From assembly GCF_001514305.1 (NCBI RefSeq), contig NZ_KQ949103.1, positions 1 to 64,000 on the forward strand: 64,000 bases of DNA, written 5' to 3'. Shown here in pieces: positions 8,135 to 16,556 of this stretch (position 1 is its first letter; every line of letters starts with the position of its first letter). The stretch is from Streptomyces dysideae (GTDB lineage: Bacteria > Actinomycetota > Actinomycetes > Streptomycetales > Streptomycetaceae). A program made the position numbers and the translations under genes. The notes beneath the pieces were generated by a model. It was not told the origin of the DNA and ran no database searches. It worked only from the letters and a program-made list of their open reading frames with translations.

Positions 8135-9070
8135 ATGGTCATGAAAAAGGCGCGAGAGGTAAAGGCACGAGAGGTACTGGTCATCGGCGGGAACCGCTAT
8201 TTCGGCAAGCGGCTGATCACACGTCTGCTGGCCGCCGGAGACCGGGTGACGGTACTCAACCGCGGGTCGTCACCGCCGCCCGCCGGTGCCGTTCATCTCA
8301 TCGCCGACCGCGACGACGAGAAGTCACTCACCGAGGCACTCGGCGCACGCACCTTCGACGTCGTCGTCGACCAGGTCTGCTACACCCCGCGCCAGGCGGC
8401 GATCGCCCGCCGGGTCCTCGCGGGGCGCACGCGGCGCTATGTGCTGACGTCGACGGTGGAGGTCTACGAGTACGAGGACTCGCCCGGTCTCGTCCACGAG
8501 GACGCCGTGGATCCGCGCACGGTCACCGTGGACCTCGAACTCCCCTGGGACGACCCGGACTTCCTCGAAGAGCACTACGGCGAGGGCAAGCGGCAGGCGG
8601 AAGCGGTCTTCGCGGCCGACCCCGCCTTCCCGTACGCGGCGGTGCGCGTCGCCCATGTGCTGGGCGGGGCCGACGACTTCACCGGGCGGCTGGAGCACTA
8701 CGCCGACCGGATCCGCAAGGCCGAGCCGATCGCCGTGCCGGCCGTGAACCACCCGGCGACCTACATCCACGTCGAGGAGATCGCCGGCTTCCTGGCCTGG
8801 GCGGCGGGCGCGGACTTCACCGGCCCGGTCAACGCGGCCTCCCACGGCGTAGTGACCACGGCGGAGCTGTGCGCGGCGGTGGCCGCCCACATACCCGACG
8901 GCAGGACCGACTTCCAGCCCGTCGAGGTGGGCGAGGTCTCCCCGTTCTCCTTCACTCGCTCATACGGCATGGACAACTCCCTTGCCACTGCGCTCGGTTA
9001 CCCCTTCGGCGACGTACGGCGATGGCTGCCGCGAGCCGTGGCCGAGACCCTCGGAAAGGACGGCGTCTGA
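8135..9070 (+). CDS. NAD-dependent epimerase/dehydratase family protein
   Basis: About 311 residues with an extended short-chain dehydrogenase fold. The Rossmann loop reads VLVIGGNRYFGKRLI, and an STVEVYEYE segment stands in the usual Ser-Tyr region. The GGNxxxG variant is typical of a streptomycete subgroup acting on sugar nucleotides or related substrates, but the substrate is not known. GGGAG at 8126-8130 serves ATG 8135 (spacing 4) or ATG 8141 (spacing 10). The stop is one base before the next gene, so the pair is cotranscribed. Confidence 0.85.
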   Translation: MVMKKAREVKAREVLVIGGNRYFGKRLITRLLAAGDRVTVLNRGSSPPPAGAVHLIADRDDEKSLTEALGARTFDVVVDQVCYTPRQAAIARRVLAGRTRRYVLTSTVEVYEYEDSPGLVHEDAVDPRTVTVDLELPWDDPDFLEEHYGEGKRQAEAVFAADPAFPYAAVRVAHVLGGADDFTGRLEHYADRIRKAEPIAVPAVNHPATYIHVEEIAGFLAWAAGADFTGPVNAASHGVVTTAELCAAVAAHIPDGRTDFQPVEVGEVSPFSFTRSYGMDNSLATALGYPFGDVRRWLPRAVAETLGKDGV

Positions 9071-9071
9071 C

Positions 9072-10013
9072 ATGCGTCACCGCACCCTCGGCGACCTGCG
9101 CGTGAGCGCGATCGGGCTCGGCGCGATGCCCCTGTCCCTCGAAGGCCGCCCCGACGAGGCACGCGCCCTGGCCACCGTGCACGCGGCGCTCGACGCGGGC
9201 GTGACCCTGCTGGACACGGCCGACTCGTACCACCTGCCGGGCGCCGAACCCGGCCACAACGAACGCCTGGTGGCCCGCGCACTCGCCGCGTACGGCGGAG
9301 ACCCGGACGGCGTGCTGGTCGCCACGAAGGGCGGCCGGGGCAGACCGGCCGACGGCAGCTGGACGGTCACGGGCACACCACGCCACCTGAAGGCAGCCGC
9401 GGAAGCCTCGCTGAAGCGACTGGGCGTGCCGGCGATCGGCCTCTACCAGCTGCACAAGCCCGATCCCCGGGTTCCCTTCGAGGAGTCGGTGGGCGCGCTG
9501 CGCGAGCTGCTCGACGAGGGCAAGATCCGCCTGGCCGGTATCTCCAACACGGACGCGGCCCAGATCCGCGTGGCCCGTGAGATCCTCGGCGACCGTCTGG
9601 TGTCGGTACAGAACCAGTACTCGCCCGCCGTCCAGGACAGCGCGGCCGAGCTGGAGCTGTGCGCGGAACTGGGGCTGGCGTTCCTGCCGTGGAGCCCGCT
9701 GGGCGGCATCTCCCGCAGCTCGCTGGACGGGCCGTCGGGGACGGAGGGAGTGGAGGGGGTGGAGAGGGCGGAACGTTTCGGTGCCTTCCATGCTGTGGCG
9801 GCCGAGCGCGGGGATGTCAGTCCTCAACAGGTCTGCCTGGCCTGGCTGTTGGCGAGATCACCGGCCGTGATTCCGATCCCGGGGGCCAGCCGTCCGGAGA
9901 CGGTCCGGGACTCGGCGGGGGCGGTGGATCTGGTGCTGGGGGCGGAGGAGTTGGCGCGGCTGGAGGGGGCGGTTGCCGAGGCCGCCCGCGGGGCGGGGGG
10001 ACAAGCGGGGTGA
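9072..10013 (+). CDS. Aldo/keto reductase
   Basis: 313 residues forming an (alpha/beta)8 NADPH-dependent oxidoreductase. The catalytic pieces are visible in order: LLDTADSYHLPGAEPGHNE (Asp and Tyr), LVATKGGRG (Lys) and YQLHKPDP (His). The C-terminal part has the cofactor-binding IPIPGASRPETV. ATG 9072 starts one base after the epimerase stop, so translation is coupled. The substrate is not inferable. The 3' end is followed by the heptamer repeat and a strong terminator. Confidence 0.9.
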   Translation: MRHRTLGDLRVSAIGLGAMPLSLEGRPDEARALATVHAALDAGVTLLDTADSYHLPGAEPGHNERLVARALAAYGGDPDGVLVATKGGRGRPADGSWTVTGTPRHLKAAAEASLKRLGVPAIGLYQLHKPDPRVPFEESVGALRELLDEGKIRLAGISNTDAAQIRVAREILGDRLVSVQNQYSPAVQDSAAELELCAELGLAFLPWSPLGGISRSSLDGPSGTEGVEGVERAERFGAFHAVAAERGDVSPQQVCLAWLLARSPAVIPIPGASRPETVRDSAGAVDLVLGAEELARLEGAVAEAARGAGGQAG

Positions 10014-10123
10014 CAAGCCGCTTGCCTGGGCGCTGGACGGTTGCACGGGACGGGGCCAGTCGGGAGGGCGGGGCGGGCCTTGCGGAGCGGCCACGAGACG
10101 CCCGGAACCCGGCCCCCGGCCCC

Positions 10124-10193
10124 CGGAACCCGGAACCCGGAACCCGGAACCCGGAACCCGGAACCTGGAACCCGGAACCTGGAACCTGGAACC
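10124..10193. repeat. Ten tandem heptamers, YGGAACC
   Basis: Ten uninterrupted 7-base units lie in the intergenic space: six CGGAACC, then T, C, T, T variants at the first base. Degenerate copies (CCCGGAACCCGG, GGCCCCC) precede it from 10101. The period of seven is not a multiple of three and no gene crosses it. It has no spacers and is not a CRISPR. Confidence 0.95.
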
Positions 10194-10207
10194 GAGGAAA
10201 CAAGAAA

Positions 10208-10247
10208 CCGAGCGGTCAGGTCCACGGGGGAGGACCTGACCGCTCGG
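10208..10247. terminator. Perfect 16-bp hairpin terminator
   Basis: CCGAGCGGTCAGGTCC (10208-10223) and GGACCTGACCGCTCGG (10232-10247) pair perfectly around an 8-base loop. The hairpin sits between the convergent aldo/keto reductase and dicarboxylate transporter genes. T-rich tracts follow on both strands (GTCTTTCGTG on plus, GGTTTCTTGTTTCC on minus), so it should end both transcripts. Confidence 0.88.
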
Positions 10248-10357
10248 CGTCTTTCGTGTGAAGCCCCGGCGCGTGCGACGCGCCGCCGTACGGGCTTCGG
10301 GTGACCGGGCAGCTGAGCGAACGGGGGAGCACCTCAGCCGCCCGGAGTCATGGCGAG

Positions 10358-11776
10358 CTAGGCCTTGGCCAGCTCCTTGTCACCGTCCTGCTCGGCCACC
10401 TCGGCAGGGGCGGTGCCATGGCCGTCGTCCAGGAGCGTCGCCTCGTCGAAGGGCAGGTGGCCGCCGAGGACCTGGTCGACGCGGGTGCGGTCGATCTCCT
10501 TGGTCCAGGTGCCGATCAGGACCGTGGCCACGGCGTTGCCCGCGAAGTTGGTCAGGGCGCGGGCCTCGCTCATGAAGCGGTCGATGCCGACGATGAGGCC
10601 GATGCCGTCCACCAGGGCGGGCTTGTGCGACTGGAGACCGCCGGCCAGCGTGGCCAGACCCGCGCCGGTGACACCGGCGGCGCCCTTGGAGGCGACCAGC
10701 AGGAAGAGCAGCAGTGGGATCTGCTCGCCGACGGACATCGGCGTACCCATGGCGTCGGCGATGAACAGCGAGGCCATGGTCATGTAGATCATGGTGCCGT
10801 CGAGGTTGAAGGAGTAGCCGGTCGGGACGGTGATGCCGACGACGGGCTTGCTGACACCCATGTGCTCCATCTTCGCGATGAGGCGCGGCAGCGCGGACTC
10901 GGAGGAGGAGGTGGACAGAATCAGCAGGAACTCACGGCCCAGGTACCTGAAGAGCGTGAGGATGTTCATGCCGGCGACGATCCGCAGCAGCGCGGCGAGC
11001 ACGATGAAGACGAACAGGAAGCAGGTGGCGTAGAAGCCGAGCATCAGCACGGCGAGGCTCTTGAGAGCGTCCACACCCGCGGAGCCCGTGACGGCGGCGA
11101 TGGCACCGAAGGCACCGATCGGCGCGGCCCACATGACCATGGCGAGGATGCGGAAGACGAGCCGCTGGATGTGCTCCACACCGCGCAGGATCGGCTGACC
11201 GGCGTCACCCATGGCCTGCAGAGCGAACCCGGCGAGCAGGGCGACGAGCAGGGTCTGCAGCACCTCGCCACCGGTGAAGGCGGAGACGATCGTGGTCGGG
11301 ATGATGCCCAGCAGGAACTCGGTGGTGTCCTTGGCCTCGGCGTCGACCTGTGCGTGACCGACGTCCTTCACGGCGTCGGTGACGGCGAGCCCGGTGCCCG
11401 GCTCGAGGATGTTGCCGACGACCAGGCCGATGCCCAGCGCGACCAGCGACATGATCGTGAAGTAGACCAGCGCGATACCGCCGACGGCACCGACCTTGGC
11501 GGCCTTCCGCACGGAACCGATGCCCAGGACGATCGTGCAGAAGATGATCGGCGAGATCATCATCTTGATCAGGTTCACGAACCCGGTGCCGATGGGCTTC
11601 AGCTCGACGGCGAGGTCGGGCGCGGCCAGCCCCACGGCGATGCCGGCGGCGACCGCGATGATCACCGCGATGTACAGATAGTGGGTCCGGTCCCGCTTGG
11701 CGCGGGGTGCGACAGGTGCCGTATCGGGGGTGCTTGCGGCGGCCACGGCTGCCCTCCTTGACGTCTTCGTCGGCAT
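10358..11776 (-). CDS. dctA: Dicarboxylate:cation symporter, DctA/DAACS family
   Basis: 472-residue inner-membrane carrier with about eight transmembrane helices and two re-entrant loops. The family signatures are SSSESALPRLIAKMEHMGV (HP1 serine-rich loop) and VPTGYSFNLDGTMIYMTMA (TM7 NLDGT, cation/substrate site). It would import C4-dicarboxylates such as succinate, malate or fumarate with Na+ or H+. ATG 11776 is given; GTG 11794 would add six residues, and neither has a strong ribosome site. It is divergent from a CitA/DcuS-type two-component pair, which very probably controls it. Confidence 0.9.
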   Translation of the reverse strand: MPTKTSRRAAVAAASTPDTAPVAPRAKRDRTHYLYIAVIIAVAAGIAVGLAAPDLAVELKPIGTGFVNLIKMMISPIIFCTIVLGIGSVRKAAKVGAVGGIALVYFTIMSLVALGIGLVVGNILEPGTGLAVTDAVKDVGHAQVDAEAKDTTEFLLGIIPTTIVSAFTGGEVLQTLLVALLAGFALQAMGDAGQPILRGVEHIQRLVFRILAMVMWAAPIGAFGAIAAVTGSAGVDALKSLAVLMLGFYATCFLFVFIVLAALLRIVAGMNILTLFRYLGREFLLILSTSSSESALPRLIAKMEHMGVSKPVVGITVPTGYSFNLDGTMIYMTMASLFIADAMGTPMSVGEQIPLLLFLLVASKGAAGVTGAGLATLAGGLQSHKPALVDGIGLIVGIDRFMSEARALTNFAGNAVATVLIGTWTKEIDRTRVDQVLGGHLPFDEATLLDDGHGTAPAEVAEQDGDKELAKA

Positions 11777-11906
11777 CACCGGCGTGCGGCTCACGTCCGG
11801 GGGATGAGGATTGGGTGGTGATCGACAGTCACGCCCGGTTGGGGGGACGGGACGAACGCTGCGATGCGGTGACTATCTCCCGTGCTGTGAGGGCGGTCAC
11901 CCTTCC

Positions 11907-11920
11907 GTTCATTTAGTTCA
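11907..11920. promoter_or_regulatory. AT-rich direct repeat in the dctA/sensor-kinase intergenic region
   Basis: GTTCA at 11907-11911 and 11916-11920 is repeated with a 9-base period in an unusually AT-rich stretch (GTTCATTTAGTTCACAAT) of the 172-base divergent region. CitB/DpiA-type regulators bind AT-rich direct repeats, so this is a candidate site for the neighbouring response regulator. This is inference from sequence and position only. Confidence 0.3.
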
Positions 11921-11948
11921 CAATCGGCCAACGAGGCAGACTGACGAC

Positions 11949-13745
11949 ATGCGTCTTCCCGCCGTTCCGAGACCCCGCAGCCTGGCCGGCCAGCTGTTCG
12001 CCATGCAGGCCGTGCTGATAGCGGTGCTCGTGGCCGGATACGCGCTGTTCAGCTACGTCAGCGACCGCGGCCAGGCCGAGGAGGCCGCGGGCCGCCAGGC
12101 CATGGCCGTGGCGCAGTCCATCGCCGACGCCCCCTCCGTACGGGCGGCGATACGCACCCCCGACCCGACCGCCGAACTCCAGCCGTACGCCCTGCGCGTC
12201 CAGCGCGACACCGGCGTCGACTTCGTCACGATCATGAGCCCCGAGGCCATCCGCTGGACCCACCCCAACGAGCACGAGATCGGCCAGCCCTTCAAGGGCC
12301 ACACCGCCCGCGCCCTCGCCGGCGAACCCTTCACCGAGCTGTACACCGGCACCCTCGGCCCGTCCGTCCGCGCGGTCGTGCCGATCTACGCCGGCCCCGG
12401 CGCCGACGACGACATCATCGGCCTGGTCAGCTCGGGCATCAGGGTCGAGGAGATCAGCAAGCGGGTGCAGGACCAGCTGACCGCGCTGATCGGTGTGGCG
12501 GCGGGCGCGCTGGCGCTGGGCGCGCTGGGCACGTACGTCATCAACGCCCGCCTGCGCCGCCACACGCACGGCATGAACGCGGCCGAGCTCAGCCGCATGC
12601 ACGACTACCACCAGGCCGCGCTGCACGCCGTGCGCGAGGGCCTGCTGATGCTGGACTACCAGTACCGGGTGGCGCTGATCAACGACGGCGGCCGGGAGCT
12701 GCTGGGCGTGGACGGTGACGTGGTGGGCCGCTCGGTGGCGGACCTCGGCCTGCCGGCGCCGCTGACCGGGGCCCTGCTGGCGTCGGAGCCGAGGGTGGAC
12801 GAGGTGCATCTGACGGCGGAACGGGTGCTGGTGGTGAACACGTCGCCGGTGACGGGTGGGGAGCGGCGGGGCACGGTCGTGACCCTGCGGGACGTCACCG
12901 AACTCCAGTCGCTGATGGGCGAGTTGGACTCGGAGCGGGGCTTCACGCAGGCGCTGCGGTCGCAGGCGCACGAGGCGGCGAACCGCCTGCACACGGTCGT
13001 CTCGCTGATCGAGCTGGGGCGGGCCGAGGAGGCGGTGGACTTCGCGACGGCCGAGCTGGAGCTGGCACAGGCGCTGACCGACCAGGTGGTGGCGGCGGTG
13101 AGCGAGCCGGTGCTGGCGGCACTGCTGCTGGGGAAGACGGCGCAGGCGAACGAGCGGGGCGTGGAGCTGGTGGTGTCGGAGGACAGCAGGTTGGATGACG
13201 GCCTGCTGCCGGCGTCGCTCCCGCCCCGGGACCTGGTGACGATCCTCGGGAACCTGATCGACAACGCGGTGGACGCGGCGCAGGGAAGTGTGGGAGCGCG
13301 GGTGACGGTGACGGCGTACACGGAGGACTCGGAGCTGGTGCTGCGGGTGGCCGACACCGGGGCGGGCGTGGATCCGGCGCACGGCGACGCGGTGTTCGAG
13401 CGCGGGTTCTCCACGAAGCCGGCTGGGCCCGGGGGGCGGGGGCTGGGGTTGGCGTTGGTGCGGCAGGCGGTGCATCGGCATGAGGGGGAGCTGTCGGTGG
13501 CGGAGAGTGTGGGGGGAGGGGCGGTGTTTGAGGTGCGGTTGCCGTTGGGGGATGTGGGGGCGGGTGGGGGCTTGGGCTCTCGGGGGGTGGTTTCTGGGGG
13601 TGCGGGCGCCGGGGGCGTGGACTCTGGGGGCGCGGATTCTGAGGGCACGGATTCTGGGGGCACGGATTCTGAGGGCACGGATTCTGAGGGCACGGATTCT
13701 GAGGGCACGGTTTCGCGGGGCGCGGTTTCCGGAGGTGACGCATGA
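11949..13745 (+). CDS. CitA/DcuS-type sensor histidine kinase with repetitive C-terminal tail
   Basis: 598 residues. TM1 (about 16-37) and TM2 (about 178-199) enclose an extracytoplasmic PAS-like sensor domain containing DTGVDFVTIMSP and WTHPNEHEIGQPFKGHTARA, the citrate/C4-dicarboxylate sensor pattern. A cytoplasmic PAS follows, then the SpoB-type dimerisation helix with the phospho-acceptor in RSQAHEAANRLHTV (His341), then an ATPase domain with NLIDNAVDAA and GRGLGLALV. After about residue 540 the protein becomes a Gly/Ser/Asp/Glu/Thr tail with DSEGT repeats, which is not part of any kinase domain. It probably senses the dicarboxylates carried by the divergent transporter. Confidence 0.9.
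   Translation: MRLPAVPRPRSLAGQLFAMQAVLIAVLVAGYALFSYVSDRGQAEEAAGRQAMAVAQSIADAPSVRAAIRTPDPTAELQPYALRVQRDTGVDFVTIMSPEAIRWTHPNEHEIGQPFKGHTARALAGEPFTELYTGTLGPSVRAVVPIYAGPGADDDIIGLVSSGIRVEEISKRVQDQLTALIGVAAGALALGALGTYVINARLRRHTHGMNAAELSRMHDYHQAALHAVREGLLMLDYQYRVALINDGGRELLGVDGDVVGRSVADLGLPAPLTGALLASEPRVDEVHLTAERVLVVNTSPVTGGERRGTVVTLRDVTELQSLMGELDSERGFTQALRSQAHEAANRLHTVVSLIELGRAEEAVDFATAELELAQALTDQVVAAVSEPVLAALLLGKTAQANERGVELVVSEDSRLDDGLLPASLPPRDLVTILGNLIDNAVDAAQGSVGARVTVTAYTEDSELVLRVADTGAGVDPAHGDAVFERGFSTKPAGPGGRGLGLALVRQAVHRHEGELSVAESVGGGAVFEVRLPLGDVGAGGGLGSRGVVSGGAGAGGVDSGGADSEGTDSGGTDSEGTDSEGTDSEGTVSRGAVSGGDA
13635..13709 (+). repeat. Five 15-bp repeats coding DSEGT/DSGGT in the kinase tail
   Basis: GATTCTGAGGGCACG repeats five times in frame, with one A-to-G change in the second unit, and looser copies lie on both sides (13560-13735). 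Codon use here is unusual for the genome (GAT TCT instead of GAC TCC). The tract therefore looks like recent slippage-driven expansion rather than selected coding sequence. Confidence 0.9.
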
Positions 13746-14446
13746 CCGCGCCGGCCGAGCAGCCGATCCGGGTCCTGGTCGTGGAGGACGATCCGGTCGC
13801 GGCGGACGCACATGTGATGTACGTGGGGCGGGTGCCGGGGTTCGTCACCGTGGGCAAGGCGCACACGGGGGCGGAGGCGCGGCGGCTGCTGGAGCGCACG
13901 GCGGTGGATCTGCTGTTGCTGGACCTGCACCTGCCCGATGTGCACGGGCTGCAGCTGGCTCGGTCGTTGCGGGCGGCCGGATATCAGGTGGACGTGATCG
14001 CGGTGACGTCGGCTCGGGATCTGACTGTGGTGCGGGAGGGGGTGTCGTTGGGGGTCGTGCAGTACGTACTGAAGCCGTTCACTTTCGCGACGCTTCGGGA
14101 TCGGCTGGTGCGGTACGCCGAGTTTCATGCGGCGGTGGGGGAGGCCAGCGGGCAGGACGAGGTGGACCGGGCGTTGGGGGCGCTGCGGGCGCCGTCGCCC
14201 GTGGCGTTGCCCAAGGGTTTGAGTGGGCCGACGTTGGAGCGGGTGACGGGCACTGTGCGGGAGGCGGCGGAGGGGCTGACCGCGGCGGGGGTCGCTGAGG
14301 CCGTGGGGATTTCTCGGATTACGGCTCGGCGGTATCTGGAGCATCTGGTGGAGGCGGGGAGAGCCGAGCGGAAGCCGGTTTATGGGCAGGTGGGGAGGCC
14401 CGAGTTGGTCTATCGGTGGGTTCGGAGGACCGAGAAGGGGCGTTGA
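13742..14446 (+). CDS. CitB/DcuR-type response regulator
   Basis: 234 residues. The receiver domain has the acidic pair VVEDDP, phospho-acceptor Asp61 in LLLLDLHLPDVHGL, and Lys in YVLKPF. The C-terminal domain is a helix-turn-helix of the CitB/DpiA type (AAGVAEAVGISRITARRYLEHL). ATG 13742 overlaps the kinase stop as ATGA, so the pair is coupled. GGAGG ten bases upstream is its ribosome site and lies inside the kinase tail. The likely targets are the divergent dctA gene and its own operon. Confidence 0.92.
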   Translation: MTAPAEQPIRVLVVEDDPVAADAHVMYVGRVPGFVTVGKAHTGAEARRLLERTAVDLLLLDLHLPDVHGLQLARSLRAAGYQVDVIAVTSARDLTVVREGVSLGVVQYVLKPFTFATLRDRLVRYAEFHAAVGEASGQDEVDRALGALRAPSPVALPKGLSGPTLERVTGTVREAAEGLTAAGVAEAVGISRITARRYLEHLVEAGRAERKPVYGQVGRPELVYRWVRRTEKGR

Positions 14447-14505
14447 GGGCGGCGGCTCGGGCTACTTCGGCGGGGGCGTCGACCGCCTGAAACAGGTAGC
14501 GGGCA

Positions 14506-14544
14506 CTGTGGGGCCTCAGCCCTTGGTGGGTCGAGGCCCCACAG
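14506..14544. terminator. Hairpin between convergent response regulator and XRE gene
   Basis: CTGTGGGGCCTC (14506-14517) pairs perfectly with GAGGCCCCACAG (14533-14544) across a 15-base loop. The opposite-strand XRE gene ends two bases beyond, at 14547. It is placed to stop transcription from both sides. Confidence 0.75.
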
Positions 14545-14546
14545 CA

Positions 14547-15896
14547 TCAGCCCTTGAGGACGGCAACCTGGCGAGCCCGCTCGTCGAGCTCGCGCACGGC
14601 TCGCGCCTTGCGGTAGGGGGCGATCCGCTTACGCATGGTCGCGAAGTGCTCGTCCCCCCGAGCCGTCGACAACATCATGTAATCGTCGAGGAACGCCCCC
14701 CACGTCGAGCACGCCTCCTCCAAGTGCCCGTACTCGAACTGCCGTTGGGCCAGGACGGCATGGGAGTGAACTCGGCCTTGCCGTTCTTGCCGGGGCTGGG
14801 CCTTCAACGACTCCTTCATGGCCGTAATGGAGCCGGGCAAGTCCCTCATCTCGTACAGCACATGAGCTACATGGAACTGGTACGCGGACCGGTCGTACCC
14901 ACCGATCGACTCCCGCCGCGAGTCGGCCTTCGCAAGGGCGGTTTCGGCCTCCCGCAGCCGCGTGAACGCCGTGTGGCGGTCGCCCACCATCGAGGCCGCG
15001 TGCGCCTGCTGTCCGCGCAGGAAGGCCACGAGACGCGGGCCGGCCTTCGGCGCCGCCTCGGCTGCGGAGTCCGCGAGCTCCAACGACTTCTTGCCGAAGC
15101 CCAGGTTCGATGCCTGCAAGGACATGCCGCGCAGGGTCCGGCAGTACGTGACGTGGTCCTCAGCCTCGCCCGCGAGCTTGAGGGCCTTGACGTAGTACCT
15201 CTGGCCAAGGCCATGAGCCCGCTCGTACATGGCCATCCAGCCGGTCAGATAGGTCAGATCGGAGGCGGCCGAGAGCATGTCGTTGTGCACTCGGTCGGTT
15301 GCGGCAGCCTTCAGGTATCCGGTGACGGTGTTGACCAGGAAGGCAGCCGCCATGGGGCGGGCATGCCCTCCGCCGAGCTCGTCGAGGATGTCGGCGATCT
15401 TGTCCGTCATCCGCCGCACTGTGTCGACTTCCCCTGGACTGATACGACTCGTGGGTTTGGCGAGGCGCTCCTTCTCCTCCGACGGCGCGAGGTCGGGGAA
15501 GAGCGGTACCGCGAGAGCAGCGGAATAGAGACCGGCGGTCAGCACCCCACGGCGTGATGGATCCATATCGGCCTTTCCCAGTTCCAGGAGATCGTCGCGA
15601 GTGTGGCCGCTCTCAGAACCGCTCTTGGCCGATGGCGGTGCTAGGCCCGCTTCCGCGAAGGTGACCGGCCGGTTCAGCTTCCGCGCGAAAGCCTCGACGA
15701 TCACGGGCCTGACCTTCTCGTTCGGCATCGTGCCGCCCAGCCAGTGCGAAACCGCGGATTGGTCGTACTTCAACGTCATCCCGGTCTGTTCGCCAAGCCT
15801 GTTGACGTGGTTCGCAAGTTGGGTTCGGGACCATCCCGCCTGTTCAATCAGGGCTTCCAGCCCGGTGTTGCGGGGTCGCTGCGACGTCTTCGCCAT
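14547..15896 (-). CDS. XRE-type helix-turn-helix regulator with TPR-like C-terminus
   Basis: 449 residues. The N-terminal helix-turn-helix reads WSRTQLANHVNRL, then YDQSAVSHWLGGTMPNEKVRP. A linker has RRGVLTAGLYSAALAVP, which looks like an internal twin-arginine/hydrophobic segment. The remaining 300 residues are helical repeats (for example YCRTLRGMSLQASNLGFG and YEMRDLPGSITAMKESL). This architecture is common in Streptomyces and includes NsdA-like regulators of development and antibiotics. A specific orthology is not claimed. The divergent gene at 16021 may be its target. Confidence 0.82.
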   Translation of the reverse strand: MAKTSQRPRNTGLEALIEQAGWSRTQLANHVNRLGEQTGMTLKYDQSAVSHWLGGTMPNEKVRPVIVEAFARKLNRPVTFAEAGLAPPSAKSGSESGHTRDDLLELGKADMDPSRRGVLTAGLYSAALAVPLFPDLAPSEEKERLAKPTSRISPGEVDTVRRMTDKIADILDELGGGHARPMAAAFLVNTVTGYLKAAATDRVHNDMLSAASDLTYLTGWMAMYERAHGLGQRYYVKALKLAGEAEDHVTYCRTLRGMSLQASNLGFGKKSLELADSAAEAAPKAGPRLVAFLRGQQAHAASMVGDRHTAFTRLREAETALAKADSRRESIGGYDRSAYQFHVAHVLYEMRDLPGSITAMKESLKAQPRQERQGRVHSHAVLAQRQFEYGHLEEACSTWGAFLDDYMMLSTARGDEHFATMRKRIAPYRKARAVRELDERARQVAVLKG

Positions 15897-16020
15897 TTCA
15901 ACTCCCGGCAGGTTTCATGGCTTTCACGGTCACGCCTCCCTCCAACGGTACCCGTACGACCACGCCCCGCAGTTAGCTCTTACACAGGCCGCGATCATTT
16001 GCGGCCATGGGAGGAGACGC

Positions 16021-16416
16021 GTGGTGACCACCGTGACGAGCGAAGACGACGCGCCGGACGTCGAAGCATCTGGCAGTGAGAACAGTCCGGTCGACCTGGA
16101 AACAATCAACGACTCGGTGGAGATCGCACTCGCCGTCGTCCTCGCGATGCCCGACCGCTCGCAGATCGACACCACCACACGGGCCCTGATCGGCCATCTC
16201 GAACTGCTTCTGAGTGAAGACCTCGGCTACGACGAGGACCCGGTGGTCCGTGAGATGTACCAGAGCGCGTACCGCCTGCTGGACCTCACCCGTCGGCCCG
16301 GAGCCGAGACCACCCACTTCGGCGCCTACGAGTACATGCGCGACCTCGCCCGCCTGACGAGACGCTTCGCCGGCGCTTACCGCGACCTGAACACAGAGGA
16401 GCACAACGATGGCTGA
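16021..16416 (+). CDS. Small protein of unknown function, first gene of a decayed cassette
   Basis: 131 residues, acidic, predicted helical and without a signal peptide or membrane segment. The core reads SVEIALAVVLAMPDRSQIDTTTRALIGHLELLL. Such XRE-linked small proteins are seen in Streptomyces natural-product loci (possibly the DUF6415 group, unverified). GTG 16021, or GTG 16024, follows a good GGGAGGAG. It is divergent from the XRE gene by 124 bases and its stop overlaps the next small frame by eight bases, so it probably led an operon whose later genes are now broken. Confidence 0.7.
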   Translation: MVTTVTSEDDAPDVEASGSENSPVDLETINDSVEIALAVVLAMPDRSQIDTTTRALIGHLELLLSEDLGYDEDPVVREMYQSAYRLLDLTRRPGAETTHFGAYEYMRDLARLTRRFAGAYRDLNTEEHNDG

Positions 16417-16556
16417 CGAGGTCAAGCCACCTCTTCCGGTCCGCGCTCCACGGGCCATGCTGCCCGAGCCGGCGAGTCACGAAGGATGTCCGCGTCCCTC
16501 TGGGACTATCGCCCACCGAGGTCCCGCGACCGCCTGCGAGAGCGGACGAGGAATGA
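16409..16556 (+). pseudogene. Frameshifted small peptide gene before the radical SAM remnant
   Basis: ATG 16409 opens MADEVKPPLPVRAPRAMLPE in one frame. From about 16473 the frame one base further on reads VTKDVRVPLGLSPTEVPRPP and stops with TGA at 16554, which overlaps the ATG at 16553 of the following gene as ATGA. Joining the two pieces gives a Pro-rich peptide of about 50 residues, with the coupling expected of an intact operon. I infer a single-base insertion, or a loss of two bases, near 16470. It lacks Cys, so a thioether peptide is unlikely, but a modified-peptide precursor remains possible. Confidence 0.5.

Noticed and set aside
10124..10193. CRISPR array
   Set aside because: The units are 7 bases and adjacent, without spacers; no cas genes are present.
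10041..10304. Short frames across the heptamer repeat
   Set aside because: They only translate the 7-base repeat (PGTRNPE-like) in all frames, without ribosome site or codon bias.
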